Source: Nymphaea colorata
Taxonomy: Eukaryota; Streptophyta; Magnoliopsida; Nymphaeales; Nymphaeaceae
Assembly: GCF_008831285.2 (NCBI RefSeq)
Contig: NC_045141.1
Span: 7,055,353 to 7,119,352 of the forward strand
DNA: 64,000 nt
Direction: 5' to 3'
The notes below the pieces were generated by a model, which was not told the DNA's origin, searched no databases, and saw nothing but the letters and a program-made list of their open reading frames with translations. Within the stretch, counting starts at the first letter, position 1; the number at the start of each line of letters is the position of its first letter. The position numbers and the translations under genes were made by a program. Shown here in pieces: positions 1 to 9,609 of this stretch.

Positions 1-48
1 GCTGTGGCTGCCATTTTTTTTGGTTTCTTTCTCTTTCTTCCTCTGTAG

Positions 49-213
49 TTCAGTAGCGGTGCTGTTGTGAGAGTCGCAGTTAATGAAACAAGTTATAAAA
101 TGGTGAATCTTCCATTCCCAAGGCAAACAACATATCTTAGGGAGTTGGAGCTTCTTGTTTTGCCTAGAAATGGGTTGTCGACAAGGGTGCCTGCAAATTT
201 GGTAGAAGTCAAG
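49..213 (+). pseudogene. Exon-like open frame of unknown gene
   Basis: A polypyrimidine tract ending CTGTAG is followed by exactly 55 open codons (165 nt) up to AAG|GTGGCT, a weak splice donor. The peptide has a protein-like composition (for example NLPFPRQTTYLRELELL and VLPRNGLSTRVPANL) and I do not recognise the family. A 30-odd-bp direct repeat (GTGGCTGCCATTTTTT followed by a T/C-rich stretch) flanks it, starting at 4 and again at 214, so the donor lies inside the second repeat. It could be an exon of a gene that begins outside the window, or a fragment captured by a transposon. Neighbouring exons were not found downstream. Confidence 0.35.
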
Positions 214-821
214 GTGGCTGCCATTTTTTACGCTTTCTTTCTTGCTCTTACAAGTTTATACTTGATAGTATATTGTCATATCTTATCATGCTATTATGTT
301 GTTTTATAACTTATGTTCTACATGCATTTTAGTGTGAGACATCTAGAAGCAGTGGCATTAGCATCTTAATTAATCACGGTTCTAAAATTGGTTTCTAATC
401 ATGTCTTTAGGTTGTTTGAATTCCATTCAACTAGTAAATTATGTCTTCGAGCATTGGGAATGAAGAATATTGTCCGACGACATTGACAGATATAGAGGAA
501 AATGAATCTTTTTCATCTACTGAAAAGGAAGTTGAATCCAAGAGGAAAAGAACTTCAGTGGTATGGAATGACTTCAAATTAGTATAGTATAAGGGAAACA
601 AGTTTGCAAAATGCAACCATTGTGGAGAACGATTAAGTGGACATAGTTCTAATGGTACGAGCCACTTAAAACGACATAGAGATACATGTGCCAAAAGACA
701 AATTGCTCATGGAAAACAACGAACTTTGTCAATTGGAGTTAGTGATTCTGGTGCAGCTTCTTTAGGTCTACACAAATTTGATATGGAGACTATAAGAAAA
801 TGTATGGCGAAGTGTACAATC

Positions 822-1218
822 CTATGTCACACGGATACGGGTACGGGTATCCTATGGGTGCGGGTACGGGTACGCGGGTACGGCAATTTTCAAAATTTTA
901 GGATACGCGGACACGTCGAATTTTATATTTTAAAAAATTAAAAAAACATTAAATTAATAATTCACTCTTACAATCTCACAAGTCATAAGAAAGAAAGTCT
1001 CAGATTCTCAAACAAAACATTGTTCATGACCAATCTCATAAGTCATAAGAAAGAAAGTCTCAAACAAAACAAAGAATGTCGAGTTAGTAAAGTGGTTCGG
1101 ATCGGGTCTGACCCAGACCCGATCCAAAAAGTATCCTGCCGTGTCCAAGTGTCGGTATCCAGGTGTCGGAGTGTCGACACCGGTACTTGGCCCATTTTGA
1201 AGTGTCCGTGTGACATAG
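822..1218. mobile_element. 397-bp hAT MITE inside the hAT transposase
   Basis: Termini are inverted: CTATGTCACACGGATAC at 822 and its complement at 1202-1218 with one mismatch in 17. The element is bounded by a perfect 8-bp duplication, GTACAATC at 814-821 and 1219-1226, which is the hAT signature. The subterminal regions carry repeated GGGTACGGGTA motifs and related GTGTCGG motifs. It contains a perfect palindrome at 1099-1125 and a direct repeat of about 25 bp (near 973 and 1031). There is no coding capacity. Because the host is itself a hAT gene, this is a nested same-superfamily insertion; mobilisation by another hAT transposase is inference. Confidence 0.9.
1099..1125. repeat. Perfect palindrome within the hAT MITE
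   Basis: Two 12-bp arms, GGATCGGGTCTG and its exact complement, surround a 3-bp ACC spacer. The arms could form a short GC-rich hairpin. It sits toward the right end of the MITE and may be a subterminal transposase-binding or folding element; function is not shown. Confidence 0.85.
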
Positions 1219-3100
1219 GTACAATCATGCATGGACTTCCTTTTAGTTTTGCAGAATATGAATATCACAACGATCTTCTAAAGGTTTGCAATTCAAGATT
1301 TGTTCCATTTTCTAGAAAGACACTTACAAAAGAGGTTCAGTCAATGTTCAAGACTGAAAAAATGCGATATCAAGGAGTTTTAAATAACCATGTGCAGCGG
1401 GTTTCGTTGACATTTGACATGTGGTCCTCACAACAAACATTAGGATATTTGTGTTTGACAGCCCAATATATTGATACAGATTGGCAATTGCACTCTCATA
1501 TGCTTAATTTTATGCATGTGCCTCCACCACATAATGCAATTTGTATAAGTGACATTTTATCAGAGTGCATTACTAAGTGGGAAATTCAATTGAAGTTGTT
1601 TTCTATTACTGCTGATAACTGTTCAACAAATGATAGTGGAATAAGTTTACTAAGAAGGACCATGGAAAGAAAAAACAATATTTCATTTCCACTGAGAGGG
1701 GAATACTTTCATATTCGTTGTGGTGCACATATTATAAATCTCATGGTTCAAGATGGTATGAATGATATGGTTGATACAATTTCAAAAATTCGTGACAGTG
1801 TTAAATATGTAAGGGGATCACCAAAACGACTACATGGGTTCAAGCAATGTGTAAAGGCAATGGGTTTGGATGAGAAGAAAAGTTTAAACTATGATGTTCC
1901 TACTCGATGGAATTCTACATTTATAATGTTGAGAGATGCATTGTTATTCAAAGATGTCTTTCAACATTTGGCATCATGCGATCCTAGTTATGCATGTTTG
2001 CCTTCTGAGGATGAGTGGTCTCATGCATCTGATTTTTGTCAGTTCTTAAAGGTATTTTATGATGCAACAAATTTATTCTCTACCTCTAAGCAGGTAACAT
2101 CTAATCTTGTGTTTGAAGAAGTTTTATCAATTTATCATCATTTGCGTAGGCGTCGTGGAACATAAAATGAACATATGAGGGCATTGATTTGCAAAATGCA
2201 AGAAAAATTTGACAAATACTTCAAGAGCTACAATATTCTCTTTGCAATTGCAGTTGTTTTGGATCCTAGGTTCAAGTTGTCATACTTGAAGTATTTGCTT
2301 GATGATTTGGATAAACCAGATGCAATGGTAAAATATGAAGTTGTAGAGAACATCCTTCATGAATTGTATGTTGAATACAGAAACATGTATAATGAAAGTG
2401 ACACAAGTAATATGCGAATGGACAATGCATATACTAGTACAATGATTGCAACAGAAGAGTATAGAAGTGTGGCTAGATTTGGGTTCAAAACATACTTCAG
2501 TTCTATCTCTCCTGTAGTGGCTCACACGGATCTGGACAAATATTTGATTGATCCAATGGAAGAAATTGCACATAATGGAGACTTCAACATATTATCTTGG
2601 TGGAAGACAAATGAAAGTAAATATAAAATTGTAGCCAAAATGGCTCGAGATGTATTAGCCATTCCTGTATCTACAGTTGCTTCAGAATCTGCATTCAGTA
2701 TAGCAGGAAGAATTCTTAATGATTATCGATGCTCAACTACTCCTGAAAATGTGGAATCATTAATCTGCACACAGAGTTGGATTCGTGATGCACACAACTT
2801 GGGTGAAAGGTAAGATGTTCATAGTCTATTTTCTAATTTATTTTACATATTAACATAATAGTGTGCTTAAATTAACACATGTTACAGTTCTCATGATGCA
2901 GAGCACCATTCAGACGAGGAAAGTTAATCCAATGCATGATTATCATGGTAATTTTTTTAATTAATGTTTATTATTCCATGCAGACAAGCACATATTCATT
3001 TTTATTAACATTTCTTTTTTGTGTTAAATTGTAGATGGACATTTCAAGGTTGGTGACGGACTTTGAAGACATTTAGTTTCAATATGCCACATTCAAGTTT

Positions 3101-3342
3101 CAATTTTAGTTCTAAATAATGCTTTTGTTAATTCAAATGATGGTGGTGGTGGTTGTATTAGTGTGAACAGGCCACGTTCAAGTTAATTTTATTTCTAAAT
3201 GATGCTTTTGTTAATTCAATTGATGGTGGTATTAACGTGAACATGCCACATTCAAGTTAATTTTATTTCTAAATGATAGCTTTTGTTAATTCAAATGACG
3301 GTGGTGGTAGTTGTATTACTGTGAACATGCTACATTCAATTC
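3101..3342. repeat. Tandem repeat, about three units of 74-86 bp
   Basis: Units start near 3101, 3187 and 3261. Each contains TTTCTAAATGATGCTTTTG, TTAATTCAA, a variable GGTGGTGGT stretch, and GTGAACATGCCACATTCAAG. An extra partial copy of the last motif precedes the array at about 3081. Unit length differs mainly through the number of GGT triplets. It lies just after the hAT coding region and could be its subterminal repeats. Confidence 0.75.
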
Positions 3343-3655
3343 TTGGCTGTCTTGTTAACGAAAGAAGGCTGTCTTGTGTGATAGTGAGACATGCTCTTGA
3401 AGTAATAGTTTCAATTGTTGGAAATTACACTTTTTTGTTTATGTTTCTTCATCAATTGTTGGTCGTTTTTTCATTGTTGCTTGTTGCTGCTCCCTTTCTT
3501 TGCCTCTGAAAAAGTTATAGTTTGGTATGGTTCATCTTTTTGAGAATGGATGAAAATTGCTTTGAACAATGCCTGTTTTTTTCGTAGACGTGAGTTCATT
3601 TAACAGGCTGAATGTATATGTTTTTTGTAACTTGTAAGCACGACAAAATGATTAA

Positions 3656-3851
3656 AAACCGAACGGGCCCGACCCGACCCGGCCCGGCCCGGCAGTTAAC
3701 AAACGGGTCGGGTCGGGCCTTGGACATGATTGATTCAGCCCAGTACCAGGCCCGGCCCGGCCCGTTACTAATCGGGCCGGGTAGCGGGCTGATCGTATCC
3801 GGATCCGGGCCTTAAACAGGCCGGGCCGGCCCGGCCCGATGCCCAGGCCTA
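3656..3851. mobile_element. GGCCCG-rich hAT-type terminus, possible 3' end of the hAT element
   Basis: About 195 bp densely packed with CCCGACCCG, GGCCCGGCCC and GGGTCGGGTC motifs, ending in ATGCCCAGGCCTA. Read from the outside the end is TAGGCCTGGGCAT, a common type of plant hAT terminus. A similar start (TAGGTAAGCTTGGGCATCGGG) occurs at 24124. No matching left end or 8-bp duplication was found; if this closes the transposase element, its 5' end lies outside the window or has decayed. Confidence 0.45.
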
Positions 3852-4730
3852 CTCTTGGGGGCTGGAGATGGTTGTTTCCCTTCTCTTAGGATGTGCTGAG
3901 GGTTTCAAATTTGTGGATCTGATGCAACATAGCTTTTCACAGCTGGCAAAGGATTGATATTAAAGATGCATGGTTGGTCAAGCTAAGGATCGGAGGCCAG
4001 ATTTAAGATCCATATGCTATGTCATGCTGTTATAAGTATGCTCTGTAACATTCAAAGAAAAAGGGTCGGAGTTTAAACTGTTTGTTTCAACATCTAAAAT
4101 CTGAAAATCAAGGGAAAAGCTAGGATACATGCCCATTCACGCATGCAATAACGAGGGATTAGCCCAAGAATTAGAGCAGCCGAGTGATAAACATCGTAAA
4201 GAAAGAATATGTGATGTTCCTCACACAGGTAAAAAGGCTTTTAAAATATCAGGAGATGTGGCCAAGGGACATCCGTTGCCTAAGGTTATAAAAAGTCGTA
4301 GAAACTTTTTTATAAAATATGAGTTGGAGATGTGATCGAGCAGGTCGGTCGAGTTTTGGGTGTTCAGGTATACAGGCACCTCCTTCGGATGAGTAGGGCC
4401 CATTCATATGAAGGAGAGAGAGATATGCAAATATATAATGCTTGACGAATTGTTTAAGAACTTACACCTTTAACGTCGAAGTGTATCTCTAAGAATAAAC
4501 TGACAGAGATATGTTTGTCCAAAGTAAGGGCCAAGGCAGGTGTGGGCAATTACTTATATTGACTCCAACAATCTTCTTATTTTTATATTAATATTCCTGA
4601 GCAATTTTTTTCATTTATTGGTGTCTTTTGAAAAAATTTAAAAATTATACCTAGCACCCCTTGAATATAAGACATAAATAAAGATTTTAAGGACAAGTCT
4701 GTACAAACGTCGGTTAAGACATGTTTTGCA
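3852..4730. other. Intergenic, no gene seen
   Basis: Anonymous sequence. The open frame at 4129-4335 has no recognisable domain and no supporting splice or promoter context. Confidence 0.5.
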
Positions 4731-4734
4731 AAGT

Positions 4735-4735
4735 C

Positions 4736-4781
<46 letters not shown>
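4735..4781. repeat. (TA)n microsatellite
   Basis: About 47 bp of alternating TA with a single C interruption (TATACATATA). Confidence 0.95.
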
Positions 4782-4783
<2 letters not shown>

Positions 4784-5291
4784 AAAATTAAATGTTAGAC
4801 TATTACTGTTGTGTTTAATGAGAATATGGTGAAAACAAATATAAAGCAAGTCAAGAGAATTGTCACTAGTCACCATCTAGCATACCTATTCGGGAAAATA
4901 AAACCTTGACTTTCAAATTCTGGCGCATCTCTTCCCTCTCTTTATTAATGCCTAACAATGAGCAATTAAAAGTCAGAACCACTTCCACAGTCAGCTTCTG
5001 CAACAAATATCGTGCGTGAGAGAAAGAGAAAGAGAGAGAGATTGCTCAAAGGCGACTTTTTTTTTGTATATTTTTCCATTTGTTAGGCAAGTGGAACAGA
5101 TATGCAGATAGCACTACCAGCTTACAAATGCTTGGCACATATCCGTGCCAATCTATGTAGTCAAGATCAGCGCCTTCTAGATCGATACATCTTACTTTAA
5201 CAACTGTAATGCAAAAGACTACCATTGTGTTTATTTCATGATCTCAGTTAAAAGATCAGGCAAATCGAGTAATGTTACATTGTTAAGAGTG

Positions 5292-5860
5292 ACTTTTTTT
5301 TTTTTTTTTGGTCAGCAAAAGCAAAACCTTATTCAAGTCGAGAGGATAACGCCATAACGCTGCAGAAAAATATAGTCCATCGTGACATGGGTTTATGTTT
5401 ACACCCCCGTTTACAAAAGAAGCCTACATGAGATGTCGAAATCCAGAGGTAAGCCTAAATAAAAATTTGATGATCTTTAATGTCAGTAAACTTGGCGAAT
5501 ATCACATTTTTCCAAAAGGAAACGCTATGATACAGCCAGATTCCTACGGCTGTCAGCAGCATTTACTGTAATAATAATCCCAATGTGCATCTTATCAGCC
5601 CCTGCCCATCAAGAATACATAGTGGCCACGTACCTACCTTTCAAAATTTGAACAATTTTCCTTTTTGAATCAATCTCTTGAACCAACCTGCAGCCAACCT
5701 TCGGGTGAGTGAAGTTTTTCACCTTCACCCAGCCTAAAGCCGAATCTCTCACCCAAACATTCTTTGCTTGTTTTTGATACCTTAGGACGTTATTCCGCAG
5801 CAAAGATAATCCCGCCCGCCCTAAAGCCGTTTAGGACAACCAAGAGCCGACCTCACTGTA
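5292..5860 (-). mobile_element. Possible retroposed insert with a T tract (minus-strand poly-A)
   Basis: A run of about 18 T at 5292 is followed by TTGGTCAGCAAAAGC, which on the minus strand reads as a 3' end running into poly-A, as in LINE- or SINE-derived copies. The minus strand holds one 64-codon frame (5609-5803) that I cannot assign. No target duplication was recognised, so the extent on the right is a guess. Confidence 0.35.
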
Positions 5861-6590
5861 TAAAATAAAAACAAAAAAGTAAAATTTGATCCGCATGTTC
5901 ATATGATACTGCAGTCACGGGCGATTGAAAACCATGCAATACATTCGGCGGCCAGGTTGAGATCCAACCCCTAAAGCCAACTTAGACACAATCTGACCGG
6001 ACCCATTTGGGCCCTCGTGGGCCATGTCAGTATTCCTGTGTGCGCTCAGCACAAAAATATCCCTCCCACTCAAGGACGCCTTTTACAAGATTCAAAAGGC
6101 AAAAGGTTAATCAATATAGGCATGCTGATTTCAATACTTACAGAACCAAAGCACTGGAAGGGTAAGCAAGCAATATACCACCATATAAAATGAACGGAAA
6201 TGATTATAATCACAATACCAACAGGGGAACCAGACAGAACCACATATGCCTGCACGCGCGGGTACCCACAAGGGCCACATGCGTCGCCACGCTCTGTCTT
6301 AACCCTGTCATCATTGTCAACTGAAGGAAAAAAGAAGACATGGTTCATACACCCCACACCTCATCAAATGGGGCCATGTCATAAAACTGGATTCAACCTC
6401 TACAGCTTCATCTTTCGTTTGATTTATTTGACAACTGAAGAAAAGGAACAAAAAGAAACACTTTATCATTTAGTGGGTTTATTATATTATGTATGAAGAA
6501 CATAATGTGGCTTGTATATATACAAAAAAGGTACACCAACCATAACTTTGTAGCAAAAAGCATTTAAATCCGCGAGTGTTGAAACCCAGC
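5861..6590. other. Intergenic, no gene seen
   Basis: Two overlapping short frames on opposite strands (6070-6496) are mutual shadows without domain features. Nothing else was recognised. Confidence 0.45.
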
Positions 6591-6591
6591 A

Positions 6592-6711
6592 GCTTACTGC
6601 ACCTCATAATTTAGGGCAAGTATGCAACGAGGCAGTTGGTTGAATACAGGATACATCTTGATCTCCTTCTTCCACTCTCCAGTAATCTCATTTATCTCTT
6701 CCCTTCCTTTT
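6592..6711 (-). pseudogene. Exon-like frame ending in a stop, unknown gene
   Basis: On the minus strand about 38 codons read GREEINEITGEWKKEIK, MYPVFNQLPR and CILALNYEVQ, then TAA. The composition is protein-like. Upstream is a pyrimidine-rich tract with CTGCAG, but joining exactly there would put a TAA in this frame; the next AG lies after AAAAAG. It could therefore be a last coding exon using the later AG, or a relic. No family recognised and no upstream exon found. Confidence 0.3.
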
Positions 6712-6715
6712 TACT

Positions 6716-7922
6716 GCAGATGAAAGAGACATAAAGCCAAAACCAACCAGCTCCAATAATAATAGCGTTACCACATCATGATGCTGTCACAACCCAGTGA
6801 CCCATCATCACCCTTCAAGAAGTTATCTTTGAAGAATCTAGTCTACAGACCCTTTTTCTTTTTTTCTTCTTTTTTTCCTTAAAATTCATTTGGAAGCCAA
6901 TCCAATCCCCATACTGTGAGACTGAAAAAAATAAAGGAAACAAAAGGAGAAAACAGTTTGTTTATTCATGAAACTAGAAAGGAGCAAAAAAGAAACAAGT
7001 TGTTTCCCCAAGGTATCAACCTTCACATTTTAAATCTTCTGCAGTCAGTACCGAAAATGAAGAAGGCCTACCTAGATCAATCAAATCCACCAAACGAGAT
7101 GAAAAAAATAACAACACTGATAGCTCCTCGTGCAGCGGGCCCCAAAAGTTAGTTTTGTATGAATGCTAATGCTCTGTAAAGCGTGGTATCGCTGTTCATT
7201 GCTCATCTCTAACACAAACGAAGTAAAGAACACATGGTGTGCAGCCAATGGAAGAACCTCGATTTACTGAAGGCAAACAGAACAGCGCATATACCAGAAG
7301 CTTCTTTTGCAAATTCTCCAGATAACCTTGTATTAGAGCCTACATCAAGAAAAGAGAACTCCCCACAACAAGAAAAGTTGAAGGAAGAAAAACCCAAAAG
7401 TACAAAATAGGTTTTGTTTCCTGCTGTCAACAAATCAAAGGAAATGAAATGGTTACAGGAATTATGCATCCAAAGTGCATACAAATGCTCACATACTAAA
7501 TCCCCAAAAGGGCTAAAGAATGCACAAAATTGAAGATTTGGCATCACTATACATGTCCAAGAATGGAGTTAATACTCCGACAATCCCTACCATACCACTT
7601 GAGAAACCAAAGCAATACCCAAAACCATGTTTATCAATTGACTCAAAGATTTCACAAGAAAATTCAAGGAGAAAGGAATGAAAAAGAGAGGAGAAGGGGA
7701 GCAATGTTGAAGACAGAGCCAGAATCAGAACATCTGAACAATCTGGTGAGTATGGTGTTAATCAATTAATGGTTATCTTTATATAACAAGAATCACAGCC
7801 CACCTAAGAAATTCAAAAGAAATACAAGCCCACCGTCTTCGTTAAAACCTCTCCAAGTAAGGATTTGATAAAGAGGACTAAAGAGGCAAGGACACAGAGG
7901 AAAAAGGAAGAGGAGGCCAACC
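6716..7922. other. 3' flank of the RLP44-like gene
   Basis: No convincing coding sequence. Several A/T-rich and homopurine stretches. Part of this may be the 3' untranslated region of the minus-strand gene; a minus-strand AATAAA occurs only far away, near 6960. The 112-codon minus-strand frame at 7209-7547 lacks any domain. Confidence 0.45.
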
Positions 7923-8738
7923 TCAATAGTCAGGCATCAATTGGCCGACCTTGCCCTCCTCAGCGGCCATCCCTTGTTCCGTGACCCTCAACCAGACGCA
8001 CACCGCCGTGAAGCTTATCACCAAGCTTAACAGCCCACTCCCCAAACCAATCCCAACAATGGCAATCACAGAGAGGCTCTTGCTCCTCATAGGCGGCAGC
8101 GGGTACCCGTAGAGATCCTTGTTACCGGCGAAGGAGGAGGAGTTGAACCTGGGCAGGTTCCCGCTGCGGTTGGCGAGAAGCGGAGGAATGGGGCCGGAGA
8201 GATGGTTGTCCGAGACGTCGAAGGCGGAGAGGCGGACGAGGTAGCCGAGCTGCTGGGGGATGGGGCCAGTGAGCTGGTTGCGGTGGAGGTCGATGATATT
8301 GAGGTAGGTGCAGAGGGCAAGCTGAGGAGGTATAGGGCCGGTGAGGCTATTTGCGGATAGGTTGAGGACGGCGAGGTTGACGAGGGATTGGAGCTCGGCA
8401 GGGATGGGGCCGGAGATCTGGTTGTAAGAGAGGTCGAGGGTCTGGAGGTTGGAGCAATTTGAGAGGAAAGGGGAGAGGGAGCCTCGGAGGGAGAAGCCGA
8501 CGAGGGAGAGCTTGTAGATGCGGTCGTTATTGCAGGTGACGCCCTCGAGGTCGGAGATGACGCCGCGGCAGGGGGCGGCGAGGTTCTCCTTTGTCCAGTG
8601 GGCGAGCTTCCCGGTGGGGTCCTGCAGGCTTTGCCGAAGGTTGGACAGGCAGGCCTGGTCGTCAGGATCGGCCACCACCAACGGCGACGGCACCACCAGA
8701 AGTGAGATACCGAAGAACGCGAGCACCAAGAAGCCCAT
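7923..8738 (-). CDS. RLP44: RLP44-like leucine-rich-repeat receptor-like protein
   Basis: A single-exon gene of 271 codons starting at the only sensible ATG (8738). Residues 1-23 form a signal peptide ending LVVA before DPDD. An LRRNT region follows with Cys30, Cys57 and Cys69. About five plant-type LRRs lie at 74-193 ([16 protein letters not shown] type). A juxtamembrane NKDLYGYPL block precedes one membrane helix (about 222-250), then a short kinase-less tail ending KVGQLMPDY. Sequons lie at Asn94, 126, 190 and 199. Length, the [14 protein letters not shown] and [10 protein letters not shown] blocks and the MPDY end match Arabidopsis RLP44. That protein sits at the plasma membrane, interacts with BAK1, and links cell-wall pectin state to brassinosteroid signalling. 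That role is known for the family and inferred here. The coding region is clearly richer in G+C than its flanks. No frameshift or stop. Confidence 0.93.
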   Translation of the reverse strand: MGFLVLAFFGISLLVVPSPLVVADPDDQACLSNLRQSLQDPTGKLAHWTKENLAAPCRGVISDLEGVTCNNDRIYKLSLVGFSLRGSLSPFLSNCSNLQTLDLSYNQISGPIPAELQSLVNLAVLNLSANSLTGPIPPQLALCTYLNIIDLHRNQLTGPIPQQLGYLVRLSAFDVSDNHLSGPIPPLLANRSGNLPRFNSSSFAGNKDLYGYPLPPMRSKSLSVIAIVGIGLGSGLLSLVISFTAVCVWLRVTEQGMAAEEGKVGQLMPDY

Positions 8739-9290
8739 TGGGGGTTTAAAAGGAAGAATGAGGCGTCAGAGGATTTGTAAGCAGCGGGTCTTGGGGGTTT
8801 TACACACACACACAACACACTCACAGAAAAAGAGAGCCTCAGGAATTCATCGTGGTGTTGGTCTGGCAAAGATGGAACAGATGAGGATAAATGAAAAAGA
8901 GGAAATTTTTCCCAGGGATTTATGGTTTCGCTAGAGAGACAGAGAGGGAGCGTTTAGGGATTAAAGATGGTGATGGCGGTCTGGAACAAGAGAAACAAAT
9001 CAGGAGAAGGAGGGAAATTTTGTGGGCTTTGGTGGGTCTGCGAGTCGTGTGGGGGAGAGGAGGAGGATGAAGGTTGTAGCTTGAAGGTGGTGGTGATTGC
9101 TCAAGATGGTATGAGTAGTGGAGGTCAAGGAGACAGAGACCGACGGCGGATTCGTTAAATAAAGGGGCTCCATGGTTGTGGGCGACAGGAGAGAGAAACT
9201 TTAACGAGACAAAAATGCCACAAAGGTATATCAGAATGACAAGGAAAAGATGTGCTGTTTCTCTTCAATGTTCGAGCACTGACAGCCGTC
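8739..9290. other. Upstream region and probable 5' UTR of the RLP44-like gene
   Basis: Contains a (CA)n stretch at 8802-8820 and purine-rich plus-strand sequence, which is pyrimidine-rich in the direction of the gene. No canonical TATA box could be chosen with confidence. The open frame at 8518-8934 on the plus strand is a shadow of the gene. Confidence 0.5.
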
Positions 9291-9294
9291 CACT

Positions 9295-9609
9295 TCATGA
9301 TGGCATTTTCGCCATTGAAAACGTGAGAGAGAGGCGTCCACGAGCAGTGTGAGTACTTGTCATATCAGAACCGTGAAGGTGGTGGGGACGAAGGCAACAG
9401 TAGCTGCAGCAAGAAGAAGAAGAAGATGAAGATGGCGTTGGGGACGTGAAGCCTCTTAAATGGAGGACTATGTCCTGCACGTCCTCACAAGGAAGTGGAG
9501 TATTTGCAATAAATACTTCTCTGTACTTCCTGGTTGCTGCATTTACGTGAACACCATGTGCCTTTAAAGCATGCTCCTCCTTAGCGTGTGCTACTCTTAA
9601 CATTTCCTG
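9295..9609 (-). pseudogene. Exon-like frame, unknown gene
   Basis: The minus strand has a pyrimidine-rich tract ending CTTGGCAG just before GAAATG, then an open frame whose first ~53 codons look protein-like (MLRVAHAKEEHALKAHGVHV, IANTPLPCEDVQDIVLHLRG). The remainder becomes Ser/Cys-rich over a GAA/CTT microsatellite (9411-9430) and looks non-coding. A single exon of about 160 nt is possible. I recognise no family and find no partner exons nearby. Confidence 0.3.

Larger units (their letters stand above)
441..2927 (+). pseudogene. hAT-family (Ac/RICESLEEPER-like) transposase, broken
   Basis: The frame from ATG 441 encodes a BED zinc finger (CNHCG, then HLKRHRDTC, about 610-695). After the inserted MITE at 822-1218 the hAT catalytic core follows: FDMWSS and TADNCSTND supply the two Asp, CGAHIINLMVQDG is the C-x2-H block, ASESAFS supplies the Glu, and the C-terminal dimerisation region reads DILSWW-like then VASESAFSIAGRILNDYR. 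The product would bind terminal repeats and cut and paste DNA in the nucleus. Two in-frame stops (TAG 585-587, TAA 2163-2165) and the insertion show it is dead. The last codons appear spliced: GT at 2810, AG at 2887, then 13 acidic/His-rich codons to TAA 2925-2927. The frame before and after the MITE is the same once the insert and one target copy are discounted, so the MITE came after the coding sequence. The family call is firm; the terminal intron is inferred. Confidence 0.88.

Noticed and set aside
7209-7547. 112-codon minus-strand frame downstream of RLP44
   Set aside because: Composition is biased to Phe/Cys/Leu as expected of translated UTR; no family resemblance.
8087-8869. 260-codon frame overlapping the RLP44-like gene
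   Set aside because: It is the alternate frame of a GC-rich coding region on the same strand, with Ser/Pro-biased low-complexity content.
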